Under the pieces are notes generated by a model. That model saw nothing but the letters and a program-made list of their open reading frames with translations, was not told the DNA's origin and made no database searches. Below, piece by piece: positions 9,842 through 18,706 of a DNA stretch of 64,000 nucleotides. The stretch covers positions 310,001 through 374,000 of the forward strand of contig NZ_JBMVQZ010000002.1 of the NCBI RefSeq assembly GCF_049537155.1, given 5' to 3'. Source of the stretch: Limisphaera sp049537155 (GTDB lineage Bacteria > Verrucomicrobiota > Verrucomicrobiia > Limisphaerales > Limisphaeraceae). Numbering within the stretch: position 1 is the first letter of the stretch; each line of letters begins with the position of its first letter. Made by a program: the position numbers and the translations under genes.

Positions 9842-11181
9842 ACCGGTGCGGCTGCCACGGTTTCCACGGCATCATCCATGCCGTGGATGATCTTTTTGTC
9901 GAGCGGACAAATGGTGACCAGCACCCCGCCGAGGCGGGCCCGCGCCTGTTCGCGTTCCCCGTGAACGAAATAGTACGGGCAGAGCCGGACCCGGCCCTCG
10001 AACGGGACCGCCCGATCGTGTTCGAAATCGTACCACAAGGCGGGCTGCCGGGTCGGGGCGTGGTAGCGCTGGAGCACCCAGGGTTGGGTGGGGAACTCCC
10101 TGAGGGCGCGTTCCACCGCCGCGGCCCAGGCATCCTGCGAGAGATCACTGCCCAACACCACCCCGCGTGCGCCCCAGGCGGAGGGCGAGAACCCGGAGAC
10201 CTTGAGGATGAGCTGGCGCTGCTTTTGAGAGAGCGTCTTCAACTGCCGCCAGTCGGTCAACCCCAGTTCCGGGATGGCCGCATGCGGCGGCAGCGGCGTC
10301 GGATCCACCACCCACGTGTACGGGACCAGGCCGCGCAACCGATCGAAAAACGCGGCGCCCAGTTCACGCCGCCAGAACTCCTGCAGATTCCGGTTCCACA
10401 GCAGCGCCAGACAGAGTTTTTCCTCCAGAGCAGGCTTGGGCGGCGGGGTGAGGCGGATCCGCCCCTGCGCGGCACGGTCGAACCATTCTGCGGCCGGGGG
10501 GACATTGGCCAGATCGAACAGTTCGAAGAACCGGTACACCGCATCTCCATCGGCCACATTACGGAACTGCACGTCGCGGACGGCATACCGGTTCCCCAGC
10601 CGACCGGCCAGCCACGCCATTTCAGGCAGGTACATCGCCGATTCCTCCGAGACAACGACATGCACCTGCGCCGCGTCCCCGAAGATGCCGGCGAACCCCT
10701 TCCGCATGCCGTCCGCCCCGCCCATCAGCCGGTGGTCCGGCCCGCCGTCCAATTCCGCATACACCTCCTGCAACCAGGCCGTCAGCCCGATCCCGCCGGG
10801 CACACTGTCGAGTTCGGTGATCTTGGGCCCGTCGGCCGTCAGCAACACGTCGGGTCGGATCACCCGGGGCAATTCGTGACGGAACCCGGGGTGCCGCTGC
10901 CATGCAATGAGCTCGGGAGGTTTCCCCTGGTCCAGCCACGCGGCCACCCAGGCGGGTTGTTTCCCGGCCACCGACTGCCGGTACAACAGATCCAGCGCGC
11001 GGTAGAACTGCAACAACACCCGGCCCAGCGACTCCAATTCGGCCGCCAGCCCGGCCGACAGCCGGAAAGGCAGCGGACTGATCCGCCAGGTTTCCCCAGC
11101 GAACAGGCCGCCGGGCGGGACCCGCTCACGGATGCGGAGCGCCCGGTCCCTTGCTTCCTGTGGTTCCCAAACGATGTTCAT
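9838..11181 (-). CDS. ATP-grasp-like protein of unknown substrate
   Basis: This is a 447-residue soluble protein. I do not recognise a named family with certainty. What can be seen fits a circularly permuted ATP-grasp (glutathionylspermidine-synthase-like) architecture: KITELDSVPGGIGLTAWL around residues 120-137 resembles the acidic/glycine loop of that class. LILKVSGFSPSAWGARGV near residue 340 looks like a nucleotide-binding lysine strand and glycine loop, and WVLQRYH near 385 like a later ATP-grasp strand. Its C-terminus (ICPLDKKIIHGMDDAV) is rich in charged residues. Start: ATG at 11181, which puts MNIVWEPQEARDRAL at the N-terminus; the open frame extends upstream but with shadow-like composition. 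It is translationally coupled (four-base overlap) to marC-like 9200-9841, hinting at modification of something handled at the membrane. Function is inferred and unproven. Confidence 0.6.
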   Translation of the reverse strand: MNIVWEPQEARDRALRIRERVPPGGLFAGETWRISPLPFRLSAGLAAELESLGRVLLQFYRALDLLYRQSVAGKQPAWVAAWLDQGKPPELIAWQRHPGFRHELPRVIRPDVLLTADGPKITELDSVPGGIGLTAWLQEVYAELDGGPDHRLMGGADGMRKGFAGIFGDAAQVHVVVSEESAMYLPEMAWLAGRLGNRYAVRDVQFRNVADGDAVYRFFELFDLANVPPAAEWFDRAAQGRIRLTPPPKPALEEKLCLALLWNRNLQEFWRRELGAAFFDRLRGLVPYTWVVDPTPLPPHAAIPELGLTDWRQLKTLSQKQRQLILKVSGFSPSAWGARGVVLGSDLSQDAWAAAVERALREFPTQPWVLQRYHAPTRQPALWYDFEHDRAVPFEGRVRLCPYYFVHGEREQARARLGGVLVTICPLDKKIIHGMDDAVETVAAAPV

Positions 11182-11279
11182 GAAACCCGCTCCGGTGGCC
11201 GCCCAGGCGCGCGGGGAGGCAATCTGCCCGGTTCGGCCGCACCGAACAAGCCCGCCGCATCCCCGCACCGCCGCGCGGT

Positions 11280-12089
11280 TCAACCACCGCTCAACCGTCG
11301 GTCCCGCAAAAACCGCGCGTGCCCGTCCAGCATCAACTGGTTTCGCCCCGCCGGATGAGCGCTGCGCCCGCGCAATTCCGGGGCGACGCCCGGTATGGTG
11401 CCGGGAAAATACACGTCCACCACCAGCTCCACCTCGGCCGGGCCATTCGGTCGACCGGCAACAGGGTTGTCCGCCGCCCGTAGCGAAGCCACGCACTCCG
11501 ACTCCCGTCGGCCCCAAAAGTTGTCCAAGGGCACCGGCTCGTCCACTCGGTCGAACCGCCACATCCAGTATCGGACCGCCGGTGCGGCGTCGTTCGTGCC
11601 GCCCTGTTGGAGCACCTGCGGCCGGTCGGCCAGCCCACCGGCACGCGCGGACGGGCAGTCCCAAGCGCCCCTCTCCGGCAGCTGCGCCGCAAGGACCACC
11701 GCCGCCCAACCGGCCCGGGGATCGCTCGGCGGCCAGTCCGACCAGGGCCGATACCCGCCGGGCAACGCCGTTTTCAGATCGCGTCGGTCAGGAAATCGGC
11801 TTTCGTTCTCGTCCAGATACATCCGCCAGGCCATCCCTTGCTGGCGCAGTTGGTTCAGACAGGCCGTCCGGTGGGCCAACCGCCGGGCCCGTTGCAGCGC
11901 GGGCAACAGAAGCGCCGCCAGAATCCCCAGCACGGCCACCACGGTGAGGAGCTCCACCAGTGTAAAACCGCGCGGCCGTCCGCTCCGTCCCCACCGGAGG
12001 CCGCCAACGGCATGAGAGCCGGCGGCAGACCGGGGAGCCCGGGCCGTGTACGAACCGGTTCGATCCTGAGATGGTCCCCGTTTTCTCAC
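11280..12089 (-). CDS. Type II secretion/type IV pilin-like prepilin protein (H-x9-DG type)
   Basis: This is a 269-residue pseudopilin. After a basic leader (GRSGRPRG) comes the prepilin peptidase site, cleavage before FTLVELLTVVAVLGILAALL, with Glu at +5 of the mature protein, and then a coiled amphipathic helix with the typical LNQLRQQGMAWRMYLDEN. The C-terminal RNQLMLDGHARFLR resembles the H-x9-DG tail motif of many verrucomicrobial and planctomycetal prepilin-like proteins. Cysteines (DCPSARAG, ECVASLR) lie in the globular part. No ATG fits; GTG at 12089 (or 12092) is chosen because it gives a leader of about 37 residues before the cleavage site. It is divergently transcribed from pilT, 159 bases apart, which suggests shared control. 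The open frame running further upstream through pilT on the other strand is a shadow. Confidence 0.8.
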   Translation of the reverse strand: MRKRGPSQDRTGSYTARAPRSAAGSHAVGGLRWGRSGRPRGFTLVELLTVVAVLGILAALLLPALQRARRLAHRTACLNQLRQQGMAWRMYLDENESRFPDRRDLKTALPGGYRPWSDWPPSDPRAGWAAVVLAAQLPERGAWDCPSARAGGLADRPQVLQQGGTNDAAPAVRYWMWRFDRVDEPVPLDNFWGRRESECVASLRAADNPVAGRPNGPAEVELVVDVYFPGTIPGVAPELRGRSAHPAGRNQLMLDGHARFLRDRRLSGG

Positions 12090-12248
12090 CACTCTTTTGA
12101 TACCCGGCCGGGCGCGTGAGGCAATGGGCCCGGCCCGATTGCCCGCCCGCCCGGGGGCCCTGACATTGGCACAAGCGCGGGAGGAACGCCAGCGGACGCG
12201 CGTTTTCCCCACTGGCAGACAGGGCCGCACCTGCAGTAAGCTGGAGAC

Positions 12249-13343
12249 ATGGCACTGGAACTGTTCCACAAGATTTTGAAAGCCGCCGTGGATGGGGGTG
12301 CGTCGGACGTCCACATCAAGATCGACGCCCCAATCGTCTTCCGCATCAACCGGCAACTGATCACCGTGGACGCGCCCATCCCCAACCAACAATGGATGGA
12401 GGAGGTCGTCCGCACGATCACGCCGCCTCATCTGAAACAGCGTTTGGAAAACGAACGCGAAATTGACTTCTCGTATTTCGTGCCCGGCATCGGCCGGTTC
12501 CGCACCAACCTGTTCCAGCAGCGCGGTCAATGGTGTCTGGCCATGCGTTACGTCAAGACGCAGGTGCCGAGCTTCGAAGAACTGGGACTGTTGCCGCAGA
12601 TCAAGCGCATTGCCGAATCCCCGCGCGGCATCGTGCTGGTGGCCGGTTCCACCGGCTGCGGCAAGTCCACCACCCTGGCGGCGATGATCGAACACATCAA
12701 CGCCAACTTCCGCAAACACATCATCACGCTGGAAGATCCCATCGAATACGTCTTCGAGGACAACCAATGCATCATCGAACAGCGCGAGGTGGGGTTGGAC
12801 ACGCTCTCCTTCCATCACGCACTCAAACACGTCCTGCGACAGGATCCGGACATCATCATGATCGGCGAGATGCGCGACGCGATCAGCTTCACCGCCGCCA
12901 TGAGCGCGGCCGACACCGGCCACCTGGTCCTCTCCACCCTCCACACCACCAACGCCGCGCAGTCCATCAGCCGGATCCTGGACTTCTTCAAGGCCGAAGA
13001 ACGGGAACAGATCCGGCGCCAACTGGCGGGTACATTGCAGGCGGTGATCTGCCAGCGCATGTGCAACACCATCGCCGGCGGGATGATCCCGGCCTTCGAG
13101 ATCCTCATCAACACCCCCACGGTCAGGAAACTGATCGAGGAAAACCGCCTGGACAAACTGCCGGCGGCCATCGAAACGGGCACGGACGACGGCATGCTCA
13201 ATTTCAATCAGTCCCTCTTCCAGCTGGTGCGGGACGGCATCATCACCGAGAAGGAAGCCCTGTCCAAGGCCAGCAACCCGCAGGCGCTGGAGATGAATTT
13301 CAAGGGCATCTTCCTCGACGAGGGCCGGCGCATCCTGGGTTGA
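12249..13343 (+). CDS. pilT: Type IV pilus retraction ATPase PilT
   Basis: This 364-residue protein matches PilT throughout. It has the N-terminal PAS-like domain with ASDVHIK, a Walker A at residues 133-141 (GSTGCGKST), an Asp box around DPIEYVFED, and a Walker B at 201-210 with catalytic Glu207 (DIIMIGEMRD). The His box is in TGHLVLSTLHTTNAAQSI and AGTLQAVICQRM follows in the C-terminal region. The protein forms a hexamer at the base of the pilus and powers pilus retraction, hence twitching motility and DNA uptake. The cysteine in the P-loop, in place of the usual serine, is a mild oddity. The prepilin gene starts divergently 159 bases away, and two small pilin genes lie 6-7 kb downstream. 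The downstream gap holds repeat copy B. Confidence 0.95.
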   Translation: MALELFHKILKAAVDGGASDVHIKIDAPIVFRINRQLITVDAPIPNQQWMEEVVRTITPPHLKQRLENEREIDFSYFVPGIGRFRTNLFQQRGQWCLAMRYVKTQVPSFEELGLLPQIKRIAESPRGIVLVAGSTGCGKSTTLAAMIEHINANFRKHIITLEDPIEYVFEDNQCIIEQREVGLDTLSFHHALKHVLRQDPDIIMIGEMRDAISFTAAMSAADTGHLVLSTLHTTNAAQSISRILDFFKAEEREQIRRQLAGTLQAVICQRMCNTIAGGMIPAFEILINTPTVRKLIEENRLDKLPAAIETGTDDGMLNFNQSLFQLVRDGIITEKEALSKASNPQALEMNFKGIFLDEGRRILG

Positions 13344-13359
13344 GCGGCCCCTCTTCGGT

Positions 13360-13693
13360 AACCACCACCGAGACAGAGAGAGAAAAGTTTTTCTTAAAAA
13401 AACCACGGAGATCCGGAGGACACAGAGAAAAACACAGAGGTGCTTGTTGTCCTGCAAGCGAAGTATTTTCCCCGGGAATCCGAAGCGATTCTGCATGCCG
13501 GATTCCTCTGCCCACAAACATCGTCGTCCGCCTTGAACCACCCGGCCGTGCCCACGACCCCTTTCTCCAGGTGGAACACGATTCTGTCCACGACCCTTCT
13601 TTGCTCTTTTCTGTGAAATCTCCCTGTGCCTCCGGGGTTGATTGACAAGTCCATCCCGGTGTCTCCGTGGTGATCTCCGTGTTCCGGTGGTGC
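13360..13693. repeat. Intergenic inverted-arm repeat, copy B
   Basis: This lies between pilT and the transglutaminase gene, which are in tandem. The left arm contains ACCACCACCGAGACAGAG and, after an A/T-rich insert, AACCACGGAGATCCGGAGG and AACACAGAGG. The right arm contains TCCCTGTGCCTCCGGGG, GTTGATTGACAAGTCC and GGTGTCTCCGTGGTG, complementary to the left. Read on the reverse strand, the interior has TCGGATTCCCGGGGAAAA, loosely like the core of copy C, so this copy may be inverted relative to the others. The remaining bases up to the transglutaminase start at 13816 hold no recognisable site. Confidence 0.72.
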
Positions 13694-13815
13694 CGCAGCG
13701 GCAAGGTGCCCCGGTGCAACCCTGTTGCCAGCCTCTCCCGATCGCCCGTTCCGCGTTCGGACCGGCTTGCCAGGCGACGGCTCCGGGATCATGGTTGACG
13801 CGGAAGTTCGGCTCC

Positions 13816-16086
13816 ATGGCGATGGACGGGGCGAGACCACAGGCCGGTGCGGTAGAGCAACCGGACAGGCCGGCACCGGCACGACAGACCGGGCCGGTGG
13901 ACGCGCGGTCGGCCGCGGCAAGGGCTCCGGTGGTGCGTCCACCGCCGTTTCTGATCGGGGCCGGACTGCTCTTCTGGGGGTGGCAAACGGGGCACTGGGG
14001 GTTGGCGATCACCATGGCGACCGTCCTGGAAGCGGCGCGCTGGTTGCCCTTCCGATGGGAGTTTTCCGACGAGGATTTCCGGCGGATTTGGAGCCTTTGT
14101 TCGGTGATGCTGCTGGCGGCATTGGTGTGGGCCTTCACCTCCAACGAAGGCCCCTCCGCATTCAGTCAGTTGCTCGATTCGCCGGGTTACTTCCAGCAAA
14201 GGCGCGCCAGCCGGGTGACCACCGACACGGCGGCGTCGGTCTTTCGTTGGCTGCCGTTGCTGATGTTTCCGCTCGCGGCGGCCCACGCCTACAGCAACCG
14301 TGAAGGTCTTACACTGGGCACCGTATCCCTCCTGGTGCGCCGCCGCCGGCACCGTTTGGAGCAGGCGGGAGTGCCGTTGTTGCCGGAGGCACGGTTCCAC
14401 CCGGGTTACCTCTACCTGGCCGGTTGTCTGGCGGGCGCCTGCATGCAACCGGCGCCCGGAGGCGGGTTTGCCTGGACGTTGGCGGGCCTGGCCGGGTTGC
14501 TGGGTTGGGCGCTGTGGCCGCTGCGATCGCGCCGTTATCCCGTGCTCGTCTGGCTGGGGGTCCTGATCGTCGCCGTGGCGTTGGGCGTGGCCGGCCAGTT
14601 GGGGATCTGGAATCTCCAGCGCTACATCGGTGGGTCGGGTCGTCTGGGGGCTTGGTTGGCCGAACTGCGCAGCCCGGGTGGCGACACGGAGATGGGGATC
14701 TCCCGGATCTCCTGGCAGGGCCTGGCGCCGTGGAAACTGTCGACGCGCATTGCCGTGCGGTTGGAGGTCCTGGAAGGGCCGGCCCCGGCCTATCTGCGGC
14801 AGAGCGTGTATCAGTTGTTCAGACCCCCCGACTGGTTGAGCACCGACGGGGGCAACTCTTTGCTGCCGGTTACCGAATCGCCTCCCGACAGCGGCAACTG
14901 GCCGCTGGCAACGGTCACCAACGGCCCCGCCGTGGTGCGCATCGCCACCGCATTGCGCGGGCGCAAGAACGAGTCGCGGGCCGGTCTGTTGCCCCTGCCG
15001 CCACGAACCGTCCGGTTGCGCAACCTCCCCGCCTTCAGCGTGGAACGCAACCCGCTCGGGGCCGTGTTGGCGACCGGGCCGGGGCTGCTCGTTTTCGAGG
15101 CGGTCCACAACGGTGCGGTCGGCTGGGAAACTCCGCCCGATCCGGAACGGGACCTGGAGGTGCCGGAACAACTGGTCCCCGCACTGGAGAGGGTGCTCGC
15201 GGAGCTGGATCTGCCGGAGAACGCCTCCTGGGAGGAGGTGCGGCCCGTGGTGGCCCGGTTTTTCGCGGAGAAGTTCCAATACCGGCTGTGGCAGCCCCTG
15301 CCGCGCCCGCTCCGGCGGGGAAGCCGCGCCCTGGAACACTTCCTCCTCCAAAGCCGGGCGGGTCATTGCGAGTACTTCGCCACCGCCACGGTGCTCTTGC
15401 TACGCCGGTTGGGCATCCCGGCTCGCTACTCGGTAGGTTATGCGGTTCACGAGGGGTCGGGTCGACGGTACGTGGTCCGGGAGCGGGACGCCCATGCCTG
15501 GTGCCAGGTCTGGAACGACCGAACCCAACAATGGGAGGACTTCGACACCACACCCGCCGACTGGATCGCCCACGAACGCACGCGGGAATCGCAGTGGCTG
15601 GCCTGGCAGGATTTCTGGAGCTGGGTGCGGTATCAACTCGCCCTGGCCTGGTGGGGTTACACGCGACTGCGCCAGTATCTGTTGTGGTTCTTCGTCCCGA
15701 TCCTGGGGGTGCTGCTCTTCCAGGTCATGTTCCGCCGGGGACGCCGACGGGCCGCCCGCCGGGCAGCCGGTCAGCGCGCCGGCGCCGGACCGGGCCTGGA
15801 CTCGGAGTTTTACGAATTGGAACGGTGGCTGGCACGCCGCGGATGGGAACGCCAGCCGCACGAGCCGCCCGCTCGATGGCTGCGCCGCGTGCGGTCCGGC
15901 CTGTCTGCACCCCTCTGGACACCGGAACTGCAGGAGGCCCTCCTGCTGCACTACCGCTACCGGTTCGACCCCAGGGGATTGACGGAAACCGAACGCCAAC
16001 GCCTGCAGACCCTGGTGGGACGTTGCCTGCAACGGCTCCGCTCCCGCAGGCACGGCAGGACCGGCACCGCCGAGACACGGCGTTGA
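13816..16086 (+). CDS. Membrane-anchored transglutaminase-like protein (TgpA-type)
   Basis: This is a 756-residue protein. Its N-terminal third carries about five or six hydrophobic segments (from PPPFLIGAGLLFWGW to LIVAVALGVAGQLG). A large extracytoplasmic region follows, containing the transglutaminase core with the triad Cys518 (SRAGHCEYFATATVLLLRR), His560 (DAHAWCQVW) and Asp577 (DFDTTPADW). Another transmembrane helix near residues 620-640 (LLWFFVPILGVLLFQVMF) precedes a cytoplasmic tail like the DUF4129 end of TgpA proteins. The family acts as protease or transglutaminase on envelope proteins or peptides; in Pseudomonas TgpA is needed for viability. ATG at 13816 is chosen because upstream codons fall in the spacer and repeat B. 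The DUF58/MoxR genes that usually accompany tgpA are absent here. Confidence 0.85.
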   Translation: MAMDGARPQAGAVEQPDRPAPARQTGPVDARSAAARAPVVRPPPFLIGAGLLFWGWQTGHWGLAITMATVLEAARWLPFRWEFSDEDFRRIWSLCSVMLLAALVWAFTSNEGPSAFSQLLDSPGYFQQRRASRVTTDTAASVFRWLPLLMFPLAAAHAYSNREGLTLGTVSLLVRRRRHRLEQAGVPLLPEARFHPGYLYLAGCLAGACMQPAPGGGFAWTLAGLAGLLGWALWPLRSRRYPVLVWLGVLIVAVALGVAGQLGIWNLQRYIGGSGRLGAWLAELRSPGGDTEMGISRISWQGLAPWKLSTRIAVRLEVLEGPAPAYLRQSVYQLFRPPDWLSTDGGNSLLPVTESPPDSGNWPLATVTNGPAVVRIATALRGRKNESRAGLLPLPPRTVRLRNLPAFSVERNPLGAVLATGPGLLVFEAVHNGAVGWETPPDPERDLEVPEQLVPALERVLAELDLPENASWEEVRPVVARFFAEKFQYRLWQPLPRPLRRGSRALEHFLLQSRAGHCEYFATATVLLLRRLGIPARYSVGYAVHEGSGRRYVVRERDAHAWCQVWNDRTQQWEDFDTTPADWIAHERTRESQWLAWQDFWSWVRYQLALAWWGYTRLRQYLLWFFVPILGVLLFQVMFRRGRRRAARRAAGQRAGAGPGLDSEFYELERWLARRGWERQPHEPPARWLRRVRSGLSAPLWTPELQEALLLHYRYRFDPRGLTETERQRLQTLVGRCLQRLRSRRHGRTGTAETRR

Positions 16087-16112
16087 ACACAACAGACGCG
16101 GGCAGGACTCGG

Positions 16113-16379
16113 AAACAAACCGCAGAAGCACAAAGACCACAGACGTACCTCACAGAGAAGAAGACACCGAATGTCAGAAAACAATGGTCCCTGCCCATGG
16201 CCCCCGGCTGGTCGGAAGTCCGGGACAACACTGCAGAGTAACACCTCCGTCCGGCGGACATGCCCATGACGCAGGAATGGAGCTGCCTGTGGAAAAGCAA
16301 ACAACCGGCGCGGTTGTCCTTTCCTCTGTGTTCCTTCTGTCTCGATTGGAGACAAGCTTCCCGGTGTCTCTGTGGTTGG
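16113..16379. repeat. Intergenic inverted-arm repeat, copy C
   Basis: This lies between the convergent transglutaminase gene and the small basic protein gene. The left arm reads AACCGCAGAAGCACAAAG, then CCTCACAGAGAAGAAG. The right arm reads CTTTCCTCTGTGTTCC and then GGTGTCTCTGTGGTTGG. The core has GGTCGGAAGTCCGGGACA followed by CTGCAGAGTAACACC, which aligns with copy D (GGTCGGAGCTCCGACA, then TACAGAGTAA) and copy F. The stretch from 16380 to 16582, just beyond the right arm, is GC-rich and without a recognisable gene. Confidence 0.75.
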
Positions 16380-16582
16380 ACGGACCCGCAGGAACACGGT
16401 CCCTCCCTGGGGAGCGGCGAGGACGCCGTCCCTCCCGGAGTTCATGACGGGCCGGTCTGGACCGTGCGCGGTTGGAATCTGACCGCGCGGGTGGGTTGGA
16501 AAAACGGCCGCGCCGATGGCCCCCGCACGGGGCACCGGCGCGGTTGTCCCGAAAAGGCGTCGGAAACTGCCGGGCGCCACTC

Positions 16583-16819
16583 TCAGGCGCCGGTCGCCGG
16601 AGCAGCCGGTGTTTCGGCCGGCGTTGAAGCCGGTGCTGTCCCCGCGGCGGCCGGGGCCGATGCATGAGCGGCCGGTTCAGCCGCCGGCGCCTGGCCGGTG
16701 GCGGCCGGCTTCTCCTCGCCCTGGGTCGCCTGACGCGCCAGCTTGGCCGCCAGTTTCTTGCGCTTGATGTAGCGCTGGCGGCGGCGCCGTTTCAAAATCT
16801 TGTTGTATTGCTTGCCCAT
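16583..16819 (-). CDS. Small basic protein with Ala/Pro-rich tail
   Basis: This 78-residue protein has a two-part structure. The first 31 residues are strongly basic (MGKQYNKILKRRRRQRYIKR and then KKLAAKLARQA). The rest is an acidic, disordered-looking Ala/Pro/Thr tail (about residues 35-78). A good ribosome binding site, AAAGGAAC, sits 5 bases before the ATG at 16819, which supports the start. The composition suggests binding to RNA, ribosomes or DNA, but I do not recognise a characterised family; similar short lysine/arginine-rich proteins beginning MGKQYNK are, to my recollection, found in Verrucomicrobiota. It is divergent from the lipoprotein gene, with 48 bases between the start codons, so their promoters must overlap. 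The larger open frame that runs through it in the same frame has no support upstream of this start. Confidence 0.7.
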   Translation of the reverse strand: MGKQYNKILKRRRRQRYIKRKKLAAKLARQATQGEEKPAATGQAPAAEPAAHASAPAAAGTAPASTPAETPAAPATGA

Positions 16820-16828
16820 AGTTCCTTT

Positions 16829-16852
16829 ACAACCCCGCTCGGATGCGGTTGT
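16829..16852. promoter_or_regulatory. Inverted repeat in a 48-base divergent promoter region
   Basis: ACAACC and GGTTGT (16829-16834 and 16847-16852) flank a GC-rich centre that adds inner pairing (GC with GC), followed by TTTTGGG. It sits in the only space between two divergent start codons (16819 minus, 16868 plus), so it is either an operator shared by both genes or a hairpin in one leader. The sequence is seen; the role is inferred. Confidence 0.4.
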
Positions 16853-16867
16853 TTTGGGCGGAGCAAT

Positions 16868-17398
16868 ATGGATTGGCCCGGCAGACAGTTCAATCTCTAT
16901 TTGGCGCTGGTCCTGCTGATCCCCATGGTGATCGGCTGCCAAACCTCCTCCTCCCGCGCCCGCAAGGAGATCAGCACGTTCCGCGTGCATCTCGAGGTGC
17001 GACCCGAACCGACCGGCCAGACCGAAACCATCACCGTTTTCCGCGACAACCCCGTCGAAATGACGGTCGAAAAGTCGCCCTTTCTGACCGAGGTGCACGT
17101 TCAATCTGCCAAACTGGTGGACCGGTTCGGTGTTCCGGCCATCCAGATCCAGCTCAACCGTTCCGGGACCTGGTTGCTCGAACAGTACACCACGGCCAAC
17201 CGGGGCCGGCACATGGCCATCTTCAGTCAGTTCGGCGAAACGCCCGACAAGGCCCGCTGGCTGGCCGCCCCGCTCATCCGGCAGCGGATCGCCGACGGGT
17301 TCCTGGTGTTTACTCCCGACGCCTCCCGGGAAGAGGCCGAGCGGATCGTCCGCGGCCTGAACAACCTCGTCGCCCAACGCAAACAAAAGGATTTCTGA
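16868..17398 (+). CDS. Lipoprotein with SecD P1-head-like domain
   Basis: This is a 176-residue exported protein. Residues 6-22 are hydrophobic and end in VIGC, a plausible lipobox with the lipidated Cys near residue 23. The remainder resembles the first periplasmic (P1 head) domain of SecD/SecDF: an opening strand with a conserved aromatic pattern, then MAIFSQFGETPDKARWLAAP and IADGFLVFTPDASREEAERI near the C-terminus. It is far too short to be a SecD translocase and has only the N-terminal anchor, so it is probably a stand-alone lipoprotein using that fold, function unknown. The start at 16868 is set by the signal peptide; the longer upstream open frame overlaps the divergent gene. The M23 peptidase gene follows 7 bases after its stop, so the two form an operon. 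Confidence 0.7.
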   Translation: MDWPGRQFNLYLALVLLIPMVIGCQTSSSRARKEISTFRVHLEVRPEPTGQTETITVFRDNPVEMTVEKSPFLTEVHVQSAKLVDRFGVPAIQIQLNRSGTWLLEQYTTANRGRHMAIFSQFGETPDKARWLAAPLIRQRIADGFLVFTPDASREEAERIVRGLNNLVAQRKQKDF

Positions 17399-17405
17399 CC
17401 CTGCG

Positions 17406-18428
17406 ATGCGGTTGGTGCAGCCCGTTCCGACGTTGCTTCTGGCCTGCATCTTCCTCCCGCAGGCGTGCTTCGGCGGGGCCGGCGGGCCATTCCACCTGCC
17501 CACGCCCAACACCGCCCTGTTCGAACCCGGCGGGGAAGCCCGCTTTTTTGCCCCCACACCCGGCAAGGATTGGCAGGGCGGCGCCTACGGTTGCACCCGT
17601 ACCGAGGGACGGCAATGGCACGAGGGCATCGACATCCTGGCCACCGAACGCGATTCCCGGGGTGAACCCACCGATCCCGTCACCGCGGCGGCCGACGGCG
17701 TGGTCGCCTACATCAACGCCAAACCCGCCCTCTCCAACTACGGCCGTTACATCGTGCTGCGCCACGTCATCGAGGGCATGGAGGTTTACACCCTTTACGC
17801 CCATCTCCGCTCCCTGGACGAGCGACTCCGCAGAGGGCAGGCGGTTCGCGCCGGGCAGGTCCTGGGTGTCCTGGGCCGCAGCACCAACACCCGCACCCCC
17901 ATCGGCCGTGACCGGGCCCATCTCCACTTCGAAATCGCCTTTCTGATCTCCGACCGGTTCGATGCCTGGTTCCGCCGGAACGAACCCAACCAGCGCAACG
18001 ACCACGGCAATTACAACGGGCAAAACTTCATCGGGCTCGACCCGGCGGAGATTTTCCGGTTGCAACAGGCCCTCGGCACCCGTTTCTCCCTCCTCCACTA
18101 CGTGCAGCAACAAACGCCCTTGTGCACCGTTCGCGTGCGCGACACGGATTTTCCCTGGCTCCGGCGTCAACCCCGGCTGGTGGAACCCGCCCCTGCCGGG
18201 ACCGATCTGGTGGTCGGGTACGAGATCACCTTCGCCTACCAGGGCCTGCCCGTCCGGGCGGTGCCGGTGACCGCCGGTGCCTGGCCCGGCCACGCCCGTT
18301 ACCAGCTCGTGCAGGTGAACGAAGCCGAGGTTCGAGACCGCCCCTGCCAGCGCATGGTGACCCGCAGGGGAACCGGCTGGACGCTTGCCTCCCACGGGGA
18401 ACGGCTCCTGGACCTGCTGACGTATTGA
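17406..18428 (+). CDS. Secreted M23 family metallopeptidase (LytM-like)
   Basis: This 340-residue protein has a signal peptide (LVQPVPTLLLACIFLPQACF) and an M23 peptidase core: His72 and Asp76 in HEGIDILA, YTLYAHL around residue 124, and His172 and His174 in AHLHFEIAF. All zinc ligands of the family are present, so an active peptidoglycan endopeptidase, cutting peptide cross-links in the periplasm, is likely. About 150 residues beyond the catalytic domain (from LDPAEIFRLQQALG) form a C-terminal domain I cannot name. It is the second gene of a two-gene operon with the preceding lipoprotein, which could be its partner or regulator. The ATG is 7 bases after the upstream stop. Confidence 0.87.
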   Translation: MRLVQPVPTLLLACIFLPQACFGGAGGPFHLPTPNTALFEPGGEARFFAPTPGKDWQGGAYGCTRTEGRQWHEGIDILATERDSRGEPTDPVTAAADGVVAYINAKPALSNYGRYIVLRHVIEGMEVYTLYAHLRSLDERLRRGQAVRAGQVLGVLGRSTNTRTPIGRDRAHLHFEIAFLISDRFDAWFRRNEPNQRNDHGNYNGQNFIGLDPAEIFRLQQALGTRFSLLHYVQQQTPLCTVRVRDTDFPWLRRQPRLVEPAPAGTDLVVGYEITFAYQGLPVRAVPVTAGAWPGHARYQLVQVNEAEVRDRPCQRMVTRRGTGWTLASHGERLLDLLTY

Positions 18429-18706
18429 GTCCGCCAACCCTCTGCCGGCCGCGGGTCAGGTGGCCTGTTGAACAGGGCCGCATGCGAAAGTGCCGCCGTT
18501 ACGGTGACGTTGCGGCGAAGGTCTGCGCATCGGGTGGGAGATCCTCCGGCAAGGCCGCCGGCCGGCCGGACAGGCCGGCGAACGGGGTCAACAGACGTTG
18601 CGTCGCCTCTCTGCCCCGGGTATGCACAGCCCTCGCCATGGCGGCGGAGTCGTGAGGCTCGAGTGGCGCAGGTCGTTGGGATGGTTGGACTTTTGCAGAA
18701 TGAGGG

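Noticed and set aside
11280..14144. 954-residue minus-strand frame covering pilT and repeat B
   Set aside because: Only its C-terminal 269 residues form a gene (the prepilin); the rest is antisense of pilT and repeat sequence.
16664..17398. Longer lipoprotein start at 16664
   Set aside because: It would overlap most of the divergent basic-protein gene and bury the signal peptide; ATG 16868 gives a proper lipobox.
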